A stretch of DNA of 54,713 bases from Candidatus Multiplicimicrobium inquinatum (GTDB taxonomy: Bacteria > Omnitrophota > Omnitrophia > Omnitrophales > Aquincolibacteriaceae), in assembly GCA_002344825.1 (NCBI GenBank), contig DDUN01000018.1, forward strand, positions 1 to 54,713, given 5' to 3'. Below are positions 1 to 7,172 of the stretch, piece after piece; the first letter of the stretch is position 1, and each line of letters opens with the position of its first letter. Below the pieces are notes generated by a model. That model saw nothing but the letters and a program-made list of their open reading frames with translations, had not been told where the DNA came from and did no database searches. The position numbers and the translations under genes are program-made.

Positions 1-693
1 CTTTTCGGGCAAGGACCCCATGCCGTTTTTCAAGCTGGAAAAAAGTGCGTAACGCGGGCCGCTGGCGGTTTGAGCGCCGCTTGAGGCGGCAAGCGCGCGG
101 ATAATACTGCCGTGCTTTTTTTCCATAGCGCGAAACTGGGGGAAAGTCGCGAGCAGGCTCAGGTTTTCAGGACGGGATGTATAAACTCCGGCAATCATAG
201 GCTGAGCTAATTTCTCGAGCGTTTCATTTCCAAAACGGCGGCGCACAAAATCAGCCACACTTTCATCTTCATCGTCTTTGCGGGCCGGTAGAAACAAATC
301 TCCCAGCATGCGTAATTTGCCGAGCCAACTCATACCGGGCAAATTGAACCATGCTTTCAGAGAGCGCGGAGCGGTTAAATAAAATCCGGCCGGAATTGGA
401 TAAAGTTTTTTCTGATTGAGTATAAAACTGCGGCGGTTTTCAGGACGAGTTGAGATCACCTCCGCCTCGAGTCCGATTTCACGGCAAAGCTCAATCGCCC
501 AGGGTTTTTCATTAAAAATGGCGTCGGGGCCGCATTCCATCAGGGCATCGGGACTCCGGACGGTTTCCAGCAATCCTCCGCAGCGGTTTTCGGATTCAAA
601 AATCTGAATCTCTAAATCGGGATTACTTTTACGAAGATAATAAGCGGCGGTGAGTCCGGAGACACCCCCGCCGATAACGGCAACTTTTTTCAC
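1..693 (-). CDS. hemG: Protoporphyrinogen oxidase (HemG/HemY type), C-terminus cut by window edge
   Basis: FAD-dependent oxidase of late haem synthesis that converts protoporphyrinogen IX (or coproporphyrinogen III) to the porphyrin. The start is GTG at 693, preceded by AAAGG about 6 nt upstream; the frame is open to base 1, giving 231 residues of an enzyme normally near 450-470. The N-terminus reads KKVAVIGGGVSGLTAAYYL, the dinucleotide-binding GxGxxG fold, followed by an ESENRCGG segment where the family has E-x-x-x-R-x-GG. Later motifs, such as ECGPDAIF and the Arg-rich segment near VRRRFG, also fit the HemY family. It lies 12 bp after the 135-aa gene and in the same direction as hemDE, so it is probably the last gene of that operon. 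Whether it uses protoporphyrinogen or coproporphyrinogen cannot be told from this part. Confidence 0.88.
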   Translation of the reverse strand, partial: MKKVAVIGGGVSGLTAAYYLRKSNPDLEIQIFESENRCGGLLETVRSPDALMECGPDAIFNEKPWAIELCREIGLEAEVISTRPENRRSFILNQKKLYPIPAGFYLTAPRSLKAWFNLPGMSWLGKLRMLGDLFLPARKDDEDESVADFVRRRFGNETLEKLAQPMIAGVYTSRPENLSLLATFPQFRAMEKKHGSIIRALAASSGAQTASGPRYALFSSLKNGMGSLPEK

Positions 694-705
694 AAAGCCT
701 TTCAA

Positions 706-1113
706 TTACTCTTGGGCAAACAAATCTTCGTCCGTAAACAAATCTTCTCCGGTCAAAAGACGAACTTTAAATTTTTGAATGGTGTCTAAGTTGAGGCGAT
801 ATGTTTCATCATACTCGTCCCAATCGAAAGCGGCCTCTTGAGCCCGCTCACCTTCCTCGGAATCTTCAAAAACAAATTGGTCGGAAGTGGTCAGCTCCGC
901 GCCAATGTGTTCGGCATAATCCGGCGGCAATTTACCCGCCAAAATATCATCGCAAACTTTAACAAGATGTTCCGACGTTACTTCCATTTCCGTTCCGAAA
1001 GAATTATCGCGGTCTTCAAAATCTTCATCCTGAAGCATCCGATCGATAACTTGCTTTAACTCCGCGGCGCCAATTTTATTTTCAAAATATTTTCTTAAAT
1101 CTCTTTCAAACAC
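706..1113 (-). CDS. Unknown acidic protein in the haem operon
   Basis: I do not recognise a family. The 135-aa product is strongly acidic, with no signal peptide or membrane segment and no cysteine cluster (one Cys, in VKVCDDIL). It begins MFERDLRKYFENKIG and looks mostly helical, with an acidic C-terminus (TGEDLFTDEDLFAQE). A purine-rich AAGAAGAAAGGACT stretch precedes the ATG. It sits 16 bp after the HemD-HemE fusion and 12 bp before hemG, so it is very likely co-transcribed with both. A role linked to haem synthesis is inferred from position only; it might be a small partner or adaptor of one of the neighbouring enzymes. Confidence 0.8.
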   Translation of the reverse strand: MFERDLRKYFENKIGAAELKQVIDRMLQDEDFEDRDNSFGTEMEVTSEHLVKVCDDILAGKLPPDYAEHIGAELTTSDQFVFEDSEEGERAQEAAFDWDEYDETYRLNLDTIQKFKVRLLTGEDLFTDEDLFAQE

Positions 1114-1129
1114 ACGCAGTCCTTTCTTC

Positions 1130-3112
1130 TTAGATCAATCTTGTTGAAAGTTCTTTCACGCATTGCACCAGATACTTCACATTTTCTTCCGGCGTTCCCG
1201 GCAAAATGCCATGCCCTAAATTAAAAATATGCCCCGCCCGGCCGCCGGCCTGCGTTAAAATCTTAGCCGTTTCTTCACGGATTCGTTCGGGCGAGGCAAA
1301 CAGCATTACCGGATCTAAATTTCCCTGAATAGCTTGCCTGCTTCCGATTTTTTTCCAGCCTTCATCTAACGCGATATGAGCATCCACCCCGACCACATCG
1401 GCACCGGCACCCGCAAACACATCTAAAAAGGGTGATGTCCCCGTGCCAAAGTGAATAACAGGGACCTGTCCTGAGCCTGCCGAATGGACCTGCCCGCTGA
1501 CTTGCTTAAGTAATTCACGGCTATGCGGCAACACATACCGAGCATAGTCATCCGCGCTCAAAATTCCCGCCCAAGAGTCAAAAATCTGCAGGGCATCCGC
1601 GCCGGCAGAAATCTGCGCCAAAAGATACTTCACGGTGCAGCGCGTTATTTTTTCAAGCAATCCGTGCCAAGCGGTCTCATCCGAATACATCAATGTTTTT
1701 GTGCGGATAAAATTCTTTGAAGCTCCGCCTTCCAGCAAATAAGACGCCAGGGTAAACGGCGCGCCGGAAAAGCCGATCAGCGGAATATTCGCCGGTAAAT
1801 TCGCGCGCGTGAGACGAATACCGTCCATCACATAGCTTAATTTTTCCGCGGGATCAAAATCGGGTATTTTCCGAACACTGGTCATTCCCCGAAAATCGGC
1901 TTGAATTACCGGCCCGTCTCCCGCGACATAATCAAGACCAAACCCCATCGGCTCCAAAACAACCAAAATATCCGAAAAAATAATCGCCGCATCGACGCCC
2001 AATTCCTGCACGGCATTAAGCGTCACTTGCGCCACAGCCGCTTTGTTTTTACAAAGCTCCAAGAATGAAAATTTTCCGCGGATTTCACGGTAAGATTTTT
2101 GATATCGGCCCGCCTGACGCATCAGCCAAATGGGCGTGCGCTCGACAGGCTCTTTGCGGCAAGCCCGAAGAAAAATTGAGTCGCGCAGTAGATTGGAGGT
2201 ATTGGTTTTTGCGGCCTGAAAAATAATCTCACCCGTCTTTACGGAGAAACTTTCCCGGTTAAAAAGCACAGCCGCTTGTTCGGCGAGTTCTTTCGCGAGT
2301 GTGCCCATTTTGGGATGAGAAGGTTCAAAACCGGGCGAAAAACCGGCATCCCGCAAAGCTTCCGTTGTCGTCGGTCCGACGGAAATCAAAACTATTTTTT
2401 TAAGGGCTGCGCGGAAAGAAGCTTCCGCTCCCAATTCGGAAGCAACCTTCAAAGCATGTTTAATCTGAATCGCGCTGGTCCATACCGCCGCGTGAACTTT
2501 TCCGGCAATAATTTGACGGATGGCTTCTTCCAATGGCTTACGATCTTGCGGTAACGCCCAACGGTAAACCGGAATCTGAACTACCCGGCTTCCGCGTTTT
2601 TTAAGAGCCTCAACAAAAATCGTATTCGTTTCTCCATACTCCTGCACCGCCACCGTCCGGTTCTCGAGCTCGATTCCGCGCGGGTTTTCATCAAGTTCAT
2701 TTAAAATTTCATGCCATGTATTCGGCTCAGGAACAGTCACCGCGGAAACCAATCCCATTTCCCGCAGCGCCTGCACGGATTTGGGGCCGCGGGCAACCAA
2801 AGTTATTTTCCGCAGAGCCTCTACCAATTCGGATTTGTTAAATTTCTTCTCCAGAACCTGCATCAAATAACGTGTTCCAACACCGGTCATAAAAATAACC
2901 ATATCTATTTTTCCGGCGAGCAATTTTTCAGCGAAATCAAAGGCTTCGGGATTTTGTTCATAAGGAATTTCCTGAACGGACGGCGCGGATAAAACGTGCG
3001 CGCCGTTTTTCTCTAAAACCTGTCTTAAAATATCCGCTTGCCGGCTTTCAAAACAAACAAAGGAATTCCCTGAAAGCGGCAGCGCTATGGGAGTAATTGA
3101 GTTTAAGTTCAT
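1130..3112 (-). CDS. hemDE: HemD-HemE fusion: uroporphyrinogen-III synthase / uroporphyrinogen decarboxylase
   Basis: One polypeptide carries two consecutive steps of haem synthesis: cyclisation of hydroxymethylbilane to uroporphyrinogen III, then its decarboxylation to coproporphyrinogen III. Residues about 10-280 resemble HemD, two weakly conserved alpha/beta lobes with segments such as VIFMTGVGTRYL, VWTSAIQ and SVGPTTTEAL. Residues about 315-655 are HemE, with RTPIWLMRQAGRYQKSYR, the substrate-Asp region IIFSDILVVLEPMG, APFTLASYLLEGG, and a C-terminal FNLGHGILPGTPEENV. I chose the ATG at 3112, five codons inside the longest frame, because a TAAAAT hexamer ends 5 nt before it (a leaderless-like start); 3127 is the alternative. 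The HemE part carries an in-frame 8-residue insertion (SGQVHSAG) at about bases 1462-1495. The separate hemA, hemB and hemC genes are not in the window. Confidence 0.93.
   Translation of the reverse strand: MNLNSITPIALPLSGNSFVCFESRQADILRQVLEKNGAHVLSAPSVQEIPYEQNPEAFDFAEKLLAGKIDMVIFMTGVGTRYLMQVLEKKFNKSELVEALRKITLVARGPKSVQALREMGLVSAVTVPEPNTWHEILNELDENPRGIELENRTVAVQEYGETNTIFVEALKKRGSRVVQIPVYRWALPQDRKPLEEAIRQIIAGKVHAAVWTSAIQIKHALKVASELGAEASFRAALKKIVLISVGPTTTEALRDAGFSPGFEPSHPKMGTLAKELAEQAAVLFNRESFSVKTGEIIFQAAKTNTSNLLRDSIFLRACRKEPVERTPIWLMRQAGRYQKSYREIRGKFSFLELCKNKAAVAQVTLNAVQELGVDAAIIFSDILVVLEPMGFGLDYVAGDGPVIQADFRGMTSVRKIPDFDPAEKLSYVMDGIRLTRANLPANIPLIGFSGAPFTLASYLLEGGASKNFIRTKTLMYSDETAWHGLLEKITRCTVKYLLAQISAGADALQIFDSWAGILSADDYARYVLPHSRELLKQVSGQVHSAGSGQVPVIHFGTGTSPFLDVFAGAGADVVGVDAHIALDEGWKKIGSRQAIQGNLDPVMLFASPERIREETAKILTQAGGRAGHIFNLGHGILPGTPEENVKYLVQCVKELSTRLI
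1462..1495. repeat. Short dispersed-repeat insertion inside hemE with flanking direct repeats
   Basis: The 10-mers GGACCTGTCC (1462-1471) and GGACCTGCCC (1486-1495) flank TGAGCCTGCCGAAT. The central part matches the common CCTGAGCCTGTCGAA-type intergenic repeat known from many bacterial genomes. The insertion is 24 bp and keeps the frame, adding SGQVHSAG between LLKQV and SGQVPVIHFG in the decarboxylase domain. A simple tandem duplication that then diverged is the alternative explanation. Confidence 0.5.
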
Positions 3113-3117
3113 GCGTA

Positions 3118-3123
3118 ATTTTA
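3118..3123 (-). promoter_or_regulatory. -10-like hexamer of hemDE, leaderless arrangement
   Basis: TAAAAT on the minus strand is followed by 5 nt and the ATG at 3112, with no Shine-Dalgarno. Transcription would start at or within 1-2 nt of the start codon. No good -35 is visible. Confidence 0.35.
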
Positions 3124-3165
3124 GCATGAGCCGAAAGCCAGGGACAGAACCGAAAATAACCAGCT

Positions 3166-3606
3166 TTAGCCGTTTATTTCGCGTTCCGCGGCTTTCAAAG
3201 CTTCCAATTCACGCAGCAAGAAGTCACGGCCAACTTCATAGGGGCCGCCATCCATTCGCACCAGCATCACTTCATTGGTAAACGGAGAGCGGTAACAGTG
3301 TTTTTGAATCCAATCTTCGGCTTTTTCATGATTGTAATTAAGCGCCAGGTAGGCGCGGGCAAAAGGAAAAGCGAGCGCGGCCGGATAAATATTGCCGTCA
3401 ATCCTGATCTCAAGCCCCTGGATATTAAAGCGCTCCATTAAATAAACCAATTTAGATAAATCAGTTTTAATTCTATTTTTGTAGCGGATAAAAGCGCTCG
3501 AATCCTGAATCGGCGGAATCTCCGCGGAAACTAAAGAAGAAACGGAAAAAACGCACAAAAAAACAACGGCGAAAAAATTTTTCATAGCCGCAAAATACCG
3601 CAACAT
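3166..3606 (-). CDS. Secreted DUF5329-like protein (paralogue 2)
   Basis: A secreted protein of about 146 aa whose signal peptide reads MKNFFAVVFLCVFSVSSLVSA, from an internal Met at 3585. The mature part contains LSKLVYLMERFNIQGLEIRIDGNIYPAALAF, a conserved HCYRSPFTNEVMLVRMDGGP block and a C-terminal FLLRELEALK. It is clearly a paralogue of the next gene upstream (LSKL.YL..RFN, IDGNIY, HCYR, EL..L in the same order). The layout recalls the DUF5329 family of periplasmic proteins of unknown function; that assignment is from memory and moderate. The frame opens with TTG at 3633, but ATG codons at 3606 or 3585 suit the signal peptide better. It is probably co-transcribed with its paralogue (about 40 bp apart). 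The function is unknown. Confidence 0.7.
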   Translation of the reverse strand: MLRYFAAMKNFFAVVFLCVFSVSSLVSAEIPPIQDSSAFIRYKNRIKTDLSKLVYLMERFNIQGLEIRIDGNIYPAALAFPFARAYLALNYNHEKAEDWIQKHCYRSPFTNEVMLVRMDGGPYEVGRDFLLRELEALKAAEREING

Positions 3607-3646
3607 CTTCTTTCGTTCAAGCTCCCCGCCCAAAAATGCGCTTCGG

Positions 3647-4042
3647 TTAAATTTGATTCAAACGCTCCAATTCTTCAATCAGAACATCGCGGAACGGGCG
3701 GAATTTTTCCTCATGAAAACGAATATAAATAACTTTGTTTTCGTCTTTGGTACGGTAGCAATGCTCACGAAGCCAATCCGCCGCGTTTTCTTTCTTGTAA
3801 TTTTTAGCTAAAAAACTTTTTCCGTACGGAAAGGCTTTCTCGGCAGTGTAAATGTTGCCGTCAATTTGAATTTCCGTATCCGTGGTGTTAAAACGATCGA
3901 GCAAATAAATCAGCTTGGAAAGCTCCGTGGGCGTCCGATTTTGATATTTTTTAAAAGCCGCGGACTCCTGAATTGGTTCCAACGCGAATGCGGAAGCGGA
4001 TAAAACCGCAAAACTAAAAAGCATCATGATTATTTTTTTCAT
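3647..4042 (-). CDS. Secreted DUF5329-like protein (paralogue 1)
   Basis: 131 aa, with a signal peptide MKKIIMMLFSFAVLSASAFA and a good Shine-Dalgarno (GAGGGA) 5 nt before the ATG. The mature part has LSKLIYLLDRFNTTDTEIQ, IDGNIYTAEKAF, NYKKENAADWLREHCYRTK and a C-terminal DVLIEELERL. This order resembles the DUF5329 family (helical N-part, small beta hairpin, WLxxxL-type end). It forms a tandem pair with the downstream gene; the pair differ enough to be an old duplication. A terminator-like hairpin at 4064-4094 separates them from the EF-hand gene. Function unknown; periplasmic location inferred from the signal peptide. Confidence 0.78.
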   Translation of the reverse strand: MKKIIMMLFSFAVLSASAFALEPIQESAAFKKYQNRTPTELSKLIYLLDRFNTTDTEIQIDGNIYTAEKAFPYGKSFLAKNYKKENAADWLREHCYRTKDENKVIYIRFHEEKFRPFRDVLIEELERLNQI

Positions 4043-4063
4043 ATTCCCTCTCGTTTAAAAAGC

Positions 4064-4094
4064 AGAGCCCCGCCGTAAAACACGGCGGGACTCT
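4064..4094 (-). terminator. Rho-independent terminator after the EF-hand gene
   Basis: On the minus strand a 13-bp near-perfect stem (AGAGTCCCGCCGT / ACGGCGGGGCTCT, one mismatch) with loop GTTTT is followed by GCTTTTT. It lies 25 bp downstream of the EF-hand gene stop. Confidence 0.75.
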
Positions 4095-4118
4095 ATTTAT
4101 CTTATTCCGATCTGATGA

Positions 4119-4706
4119 CTATTCCGCGGACTTTTTCTGACGCTTTTCTTTACGGACTTGCTTCCACTCTTTTCGATCAATCTCACCGTCTTGATTCAGA
4201 TCAAACCGTTCTTTGGCTTGAGGATGTTTTTCAAGAAAGCCCTCGCGCTTTTCTTCGCGCTTGGCTTTCATGGCTTCCCATCCGGCTTTTTTTTCCTCTG
4301 GGGAAATCTGACCATCGCCGTCCGTGTCTAATTTTGCAACGGCATCGGGATGATTTTGCTTAAACTTATCAAAACGATCTTCTCTGTTTTCCTTCATTTT
4401 TTTACGCCCGGCTTGAAGTTCCGCGTCATCAATCACACCGTCTCCGTTCGCGTCCAGCTTTGCTTTCAATTCAGGTTTTTCTTCAAGCATTTTCTGAAAA
4501 TGCTCTTCCCTCTTTTGCTTCGCCGCGGCTTGCTCCTCAGCATCAATATGCCCATCGCCGTTTAAATCTATTTTCTCAAAAAATCCGGGGTGCCGCTTTT
4601 TCAAGCCCTGCTCCTCAGGCTGAGTACCCGCCTGATCTTGCGCGTATCCTGCGGACGCGGCGATTAACAACATCAAAATAAACAAACCCAATTGATTACT
4701 TTTCAT
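4119..4706 (-). CDS. Secreted EF-hand protein with four calcium-binding loops
   Basis: 195 aa with a signal peptide (MKSNQLGLFILMLLIAASAG, cleavage near AYAQ). Four EF-hand loops occur at about residues 47-58 (DLNGDGHIDAEE), 85-96 (DANGDGVIDDAE), 127-138 (DTDGDGQISPEE) and 169-180 (DLNQDGEIDRKE). Spacing is a regular 38-42 residues, and each loop has acidic or polar side chains at positions 1, 3, 5, 9 and 12. Linkers are highly charged and helical. Calcium binding in the periplasm is well supported by the loops; the biological role is not. It may act as a Ca2+ buffer or sensor. It is transcribed alone, between hemL and the DUF5329-like pair, with a strong terminator behind it. Confidence 0.88.
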   Translation of the reverse strand: MKSNQLGLFILMLLIAASAGYAQDQAGTQPEEQGLKKRHPGFFEKIDLNGDGHIDAEEQAAAKQKREEHFQKMLEEKPELKAKLDANGDGVIDDAELQAGRKKMKENREDRFDKFKQNHPDAVAKLDTDGDGQISPEEKKAGWEAMKAKREEKREGFLEKHPQAKERFDLNQDGEIDRKEWKQVRKEKRQKKSAE

Positions 4707-4823
4707 TTTTTATCCTTCCGGGATTAATCCCAATGATGATCTCACTGTTTTAGACGGTGAATCCCGAAAAATGTTTCTGCTTTTATTTTATTTCTTTATC
4801 CCAATACATACCAAAGAGTTAGG

Positions 4824-6092
4824 TTAAGTCAAACTATCGCAAATAACCTTCGAAGCCTGATTGAGCACCGATTCGGAGTGAGTCGTTGAGATAAAATTCG
4901 CTTCAAACTGAGCCGGCGCAAGATAAAGCCCGCGCGATAAACAGCGGTTAAAGAAGCGGGCATAAGCCCGGGTATCGGAATACTTTGCGGAAACATAGTC
5001 CGTGACCGGTTTTTGCGTAAAAAAAAGAGTCCACATCGATCCGATATGATTGAGCGTGACGGGAATTTTTCTAATACGGATAAATTGATGTAAATTGAAA
5101 TAAAACTTCGCGCATCTTCGATGTAAATGGGCGTGAGGTTTTATTTTTTTGATTTCAGTAAGCATCCAAAGCGCGGCAGAAACCGCGGCGGGATTACCGG
5201 CCAAAGTACCGGCTTGATAAACCGGTCCTAGCGGTGCGAGAAAATTCATAATTTCAGCGCGTCCGCCAAAAGCCGCCAACGGCATTCCGCCGCCCATAAT
5301 TTTTCCTAACACGGTTAAATCAGGCTTCACGCCGTAAAACTTTTGGGCTCCGCCTTCCGTAATGCGAAACCCGGTCATCACTTCATCAAAAATTAAAAGG
5401 GCTCCGTATTTTTTAGTAATTGAACGCGCCGCTTCCAAATAACCTTCGTCCGGCAGAACGGTTCCCATATTTCCCGGGACTGGCTCCAAAATAAAAGCGG
5501 CGATTTCTTTTCCTGCTTTTTTAAAAACCCTCTCAAGCGCGGCGATATTATTAAACGGAACGGAAACACTTAAATGGGAAAGCCCTGAAGGAATTCCTTT
5601 CGAATCCGGAACGCCGAAAGTGGTTGCGCCGGAACCCGCCTGAATCAAAAGCGAATCCACGTGTCCATGATAACCGCCGTCGATTTTTACGATGCGGGAT
5701 CTGCCCGTATATCCGCGCGCAAGACGCACTGCGCTCATCACCGCTTCCGTGCCCGAGTTAGTTAACCGCACCTTTTGAACCATCGGAAAAAATTCACGGA
5801 TTAATTCGGCGAGATAAGTCTCTTCTTTTGTGGGAGCGCCGAAGCTGGTGCCATCTTTTATTTTTTTTGAAACAGCCTGAATCAATCCCCGCGGAGCATG
5901 CCCCAAAAGCATCGGCCCCCACGAGCCGATGAAATCGATATACCGCTTCCCCTCTTCACTGTAAAGGTAGGGGCCGCGAGCGCGCTTGATAAAAACCGGA
6001 GAGCCGCCGACGGCTTTAAACGCGCGCACGGGAGAATTAACTCCGCCCGGAATCACTTTCTTTGCGGCTTCAAACAATATTTTATTTTTCAT
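4824..6092 (-). CDS. hemL: Glutamate-1-semialdehyde 2,1-aminomutase
   Basis: PLP-dependent aminomutase making 5-aminolevulinate from glutamate-1-semialdehyde, the last step of the C5 route into haem. The 422-aa product has normal length. Typical motifs are PGGVNSPVRAF at the N-terminus, NSGTEAVMSAVRLARG, GGYHGHVDSLL, LIFDEVMTGFR with the PLP-contacting Asp, and GKIMGGGMPLAAFGG with the Schiff-base lysine. The ATG at 6092 follows a GAGGAG Shine-Dalgarno. An 11-bp inverted repeat overlaps this leader (see 6092-6194). Presence of HemL implies that the organism starts tetrapyrrole synthesis from glutamyl-tRNA rather than from glycine. Confidence 0.97.
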   Translation of the reverse strand: MKNKILFEAAKKVIPGGVNSPVRAFKAVGGSPVFIKRARGPYLYSEEGKRYIDFIGSWGPMLLGHAPRGLIQAVSKKIKDGTSFGAPTKEETYLAELIREFFPMVQKVRLTNSGTEAVMSAVRLARGYTGRSRIVKIDGGYHGHVDSLLIQAGSGATTFGVPDSKGIPSGLSHLSVSVPFNNIAALERVFKKAGKEIAAFILEPVPGNMGTVLPDEGYLEAARSITKKYGALLIFDEVMTGFRITEGGAQKFYGVKPDLTVLGKIMGGGMPLAAFGGRAEIMNFLAPLGPVYQAGTLAGNPAAVSAALWMLTEIKKIKPHAHLHRRCAKFYFNLHQFIRIRKIPVTLNHIGSMWTLFFTQKPVTDYVSAKYSDTRAYARFFNRCLSRGLYLAPAQFEANFISTTHSESVLNQASKVICDSLT

Positions 6093-6194
6093 CCCGTTAG
6101 AGGCTCCTCACATTAAAATCAATCCGCAGATTTTTACTTTTACATTCAAACATAAAAAAATTATTTTCTTAATTGGGTTAAGACTCTAACGGGA
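6092..6194. repeat. 11-bp inverted repeat spanning the hemL leader
   Basis: TCCCGTTAGAG (6092-6102) and CTCTAACGGGA (6184-6194) are exact reverse complements about 80 bp apart. One arm covers the base just before the hemL start and its Shine-Dalgarno spacer; the other covers the stop codon of the upstream gene. Pairing could affect hemL ribosome access; it may also be chance. Confidence 0.35.
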
Positions 6195-6719
6195 CTCATT
6201 TTTGATTTGAATCCAGTTTAAGATTTCATGCTCATGCTGATCTAAAAAAAGCGACGCCTCCCAGCGCAAAACCTGCTCGAAGTTATGTTCATTGAGCTCC
6301 CGGTCGTGAAACACGATACTGCCCTTTGATAAATCGCCTTTCGCGCAACGCAGCAAATAAAACTGCATATAAACAGGCTCGTGCTGATGTTGCACGCAAA
6401 GTTGATACATTCCTTCAAGGAAGTCATCCGCTCCCAAATCCGTCGTCAAAAGCCGCTGAACCCAAGCCCAAATTAAAAGCAAATGAGCTGATTTTTCATC
6501 CAACAAAGATATGCCCAGTTTAGTAAAACAATCATCCAGAGCCTTTTCTTTTTGAGCATCACTCGCCGATGCTTCCAGACAAATAATATTTTTGACTTCG
6601 TCAAACTCAAGGCCTTGCGCTAAAAGCAAATCGGCCCAAAGCACTATTTCCGGACCCGGCTTCTTATTCAGACTGCGCTGAGCCAAAACAAACGCGGTTA
6701 AATATTCGATTGATTTCAT
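6186..6719 (-). CDS. Unknown helical protein coupled to a DCC-family gene
   Basis: 177 aa with no recognised family. I chose the internal ATG at 6719 because it forms an ATGA overlap with the stop of the upstream gene, a classic translational coupling; the longer frame reading upstream is only the shadow of that gene. The protein is Leu/Glu-rich and probably all-helical (MKSIEYLTAFVLAQRSLNKK, then ALDDCFTKLGISLLDE and LLLIWAWVQRLL), with no signal peptide. The three Cys residues are scattered. It ends 94 bp before hemL. A partner role for the DCC-type oxidoreductase is suggested only by the overlap. Confidence 0.72.
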   Translation of the reverse strand: MKSIEYLTAFVLAQRSLNKKPGPEIVLWADLLLAQGLEFDEVKNIICLEASASDAQKEKALDDCFTKLGISLLDEKSAHLLLIWAWVQRLLTTDLGADDFLEGMYQLCVQHQHEPVYMQFYLLRCAKGDLSKGSIVFHDRELNEHNFEQVLRWEASLFLDQHEHEILNWIQIKNESR

Positions 6720-7132
6720 AATAAAAATCGGGCTCGTTCGGTTTCGGTGGGAATACGGCAAATTTCTTTCTTTCCGAAAGCGTGCCTGCGGTTGGAATAA
6801 AACAAATAACACGCGTCCGTAAAACTGCGCGGCAAAACGGAAAAGATAAGCCCCGGTGTCCAAAGCCCGCGCAAAAGACGGCAAATCTGAAAATAAGCCG
6901 ACGAATACCGGTAAGTATTACCCTCGAAAAGAAGCACCATTGTGTTTGTCTCGGGTGAATACTCCATTCCTACTGTTTCTAAAATTTTTTGCCCCTTCCC
7001 CGACTGCTGCGAAACAAAACGGAATACATCTTTTTTATCGGAACGGATAATTGCGTCGACCACGGCATTGCAGGTATAGCAAACTCCGTCAAAAATAAGC
7101 ACCGCTTTATCGGAAGGGTAAAGATTACTCAT
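6716..7132 (-). CDS. DCC-family (DUF393) thiol-disulfide oxidoreductase-like protein
   Basis: 138 aa. The N-terminus VLIFDGVCYTCNAVVDAII is the signature DGxCxxC of the DCC1-like/DUF393 family, followed by FRFVSQQSGKGQKILETVG and a C-terminal segment (YRYSSAYFQICRLL...YLFYSNRRHAFGKK) typical of the group. These small thioredoxin-fold-like proteins are thought to act in thiol-disulfide exchange, but substrates are unknown. The CxxC pair is intact. The stop overlaps the start of the next gene by ATGA. The start ATG at 7132 has a TAGAAT hexamer 5 nt upstream and no Shine-Dalgarno. Confidence 0.88.
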   Translation of the reverse strand: MSNLYPSDKAVLIFDGVCYTCNAVVDAIIRSDKKDVFRFVSQQSGKGQKILETVGMEYSPETNTMVLLFEGNTYRYSSAYFQICRLLRGLWTPGLIFSVLPRSFTDACYLFYSNRRHAFGKKEICRIPTETERARFLL

Positions 7133-7137
7133 AATTC

Positions 7138-7143
7138 ATTCTA
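7138..7143 (-). promoter_or_regulatory. -10-like hexamer directly before the DCC-family gene
   Basis: TAGAAT (minus strand), then GAATT, then ATG at 7132. This is another TAxAAT-N5-ATG arrangement without a Shine-Dalgarno, consistent with a leaderless transcript. The -35 is weak. Confidence 0.4.
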
Positions 7144-7172
7144 GCAGAATTAGCGGCAAAACAACTTTAAGG

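Noticed and set aside
3166..3633. TTG start at 3633 for the DUF5329-like paralogue
   Set aside because: It would place about 16 charged residues before the signal peptide; internal ATG codons fit better.
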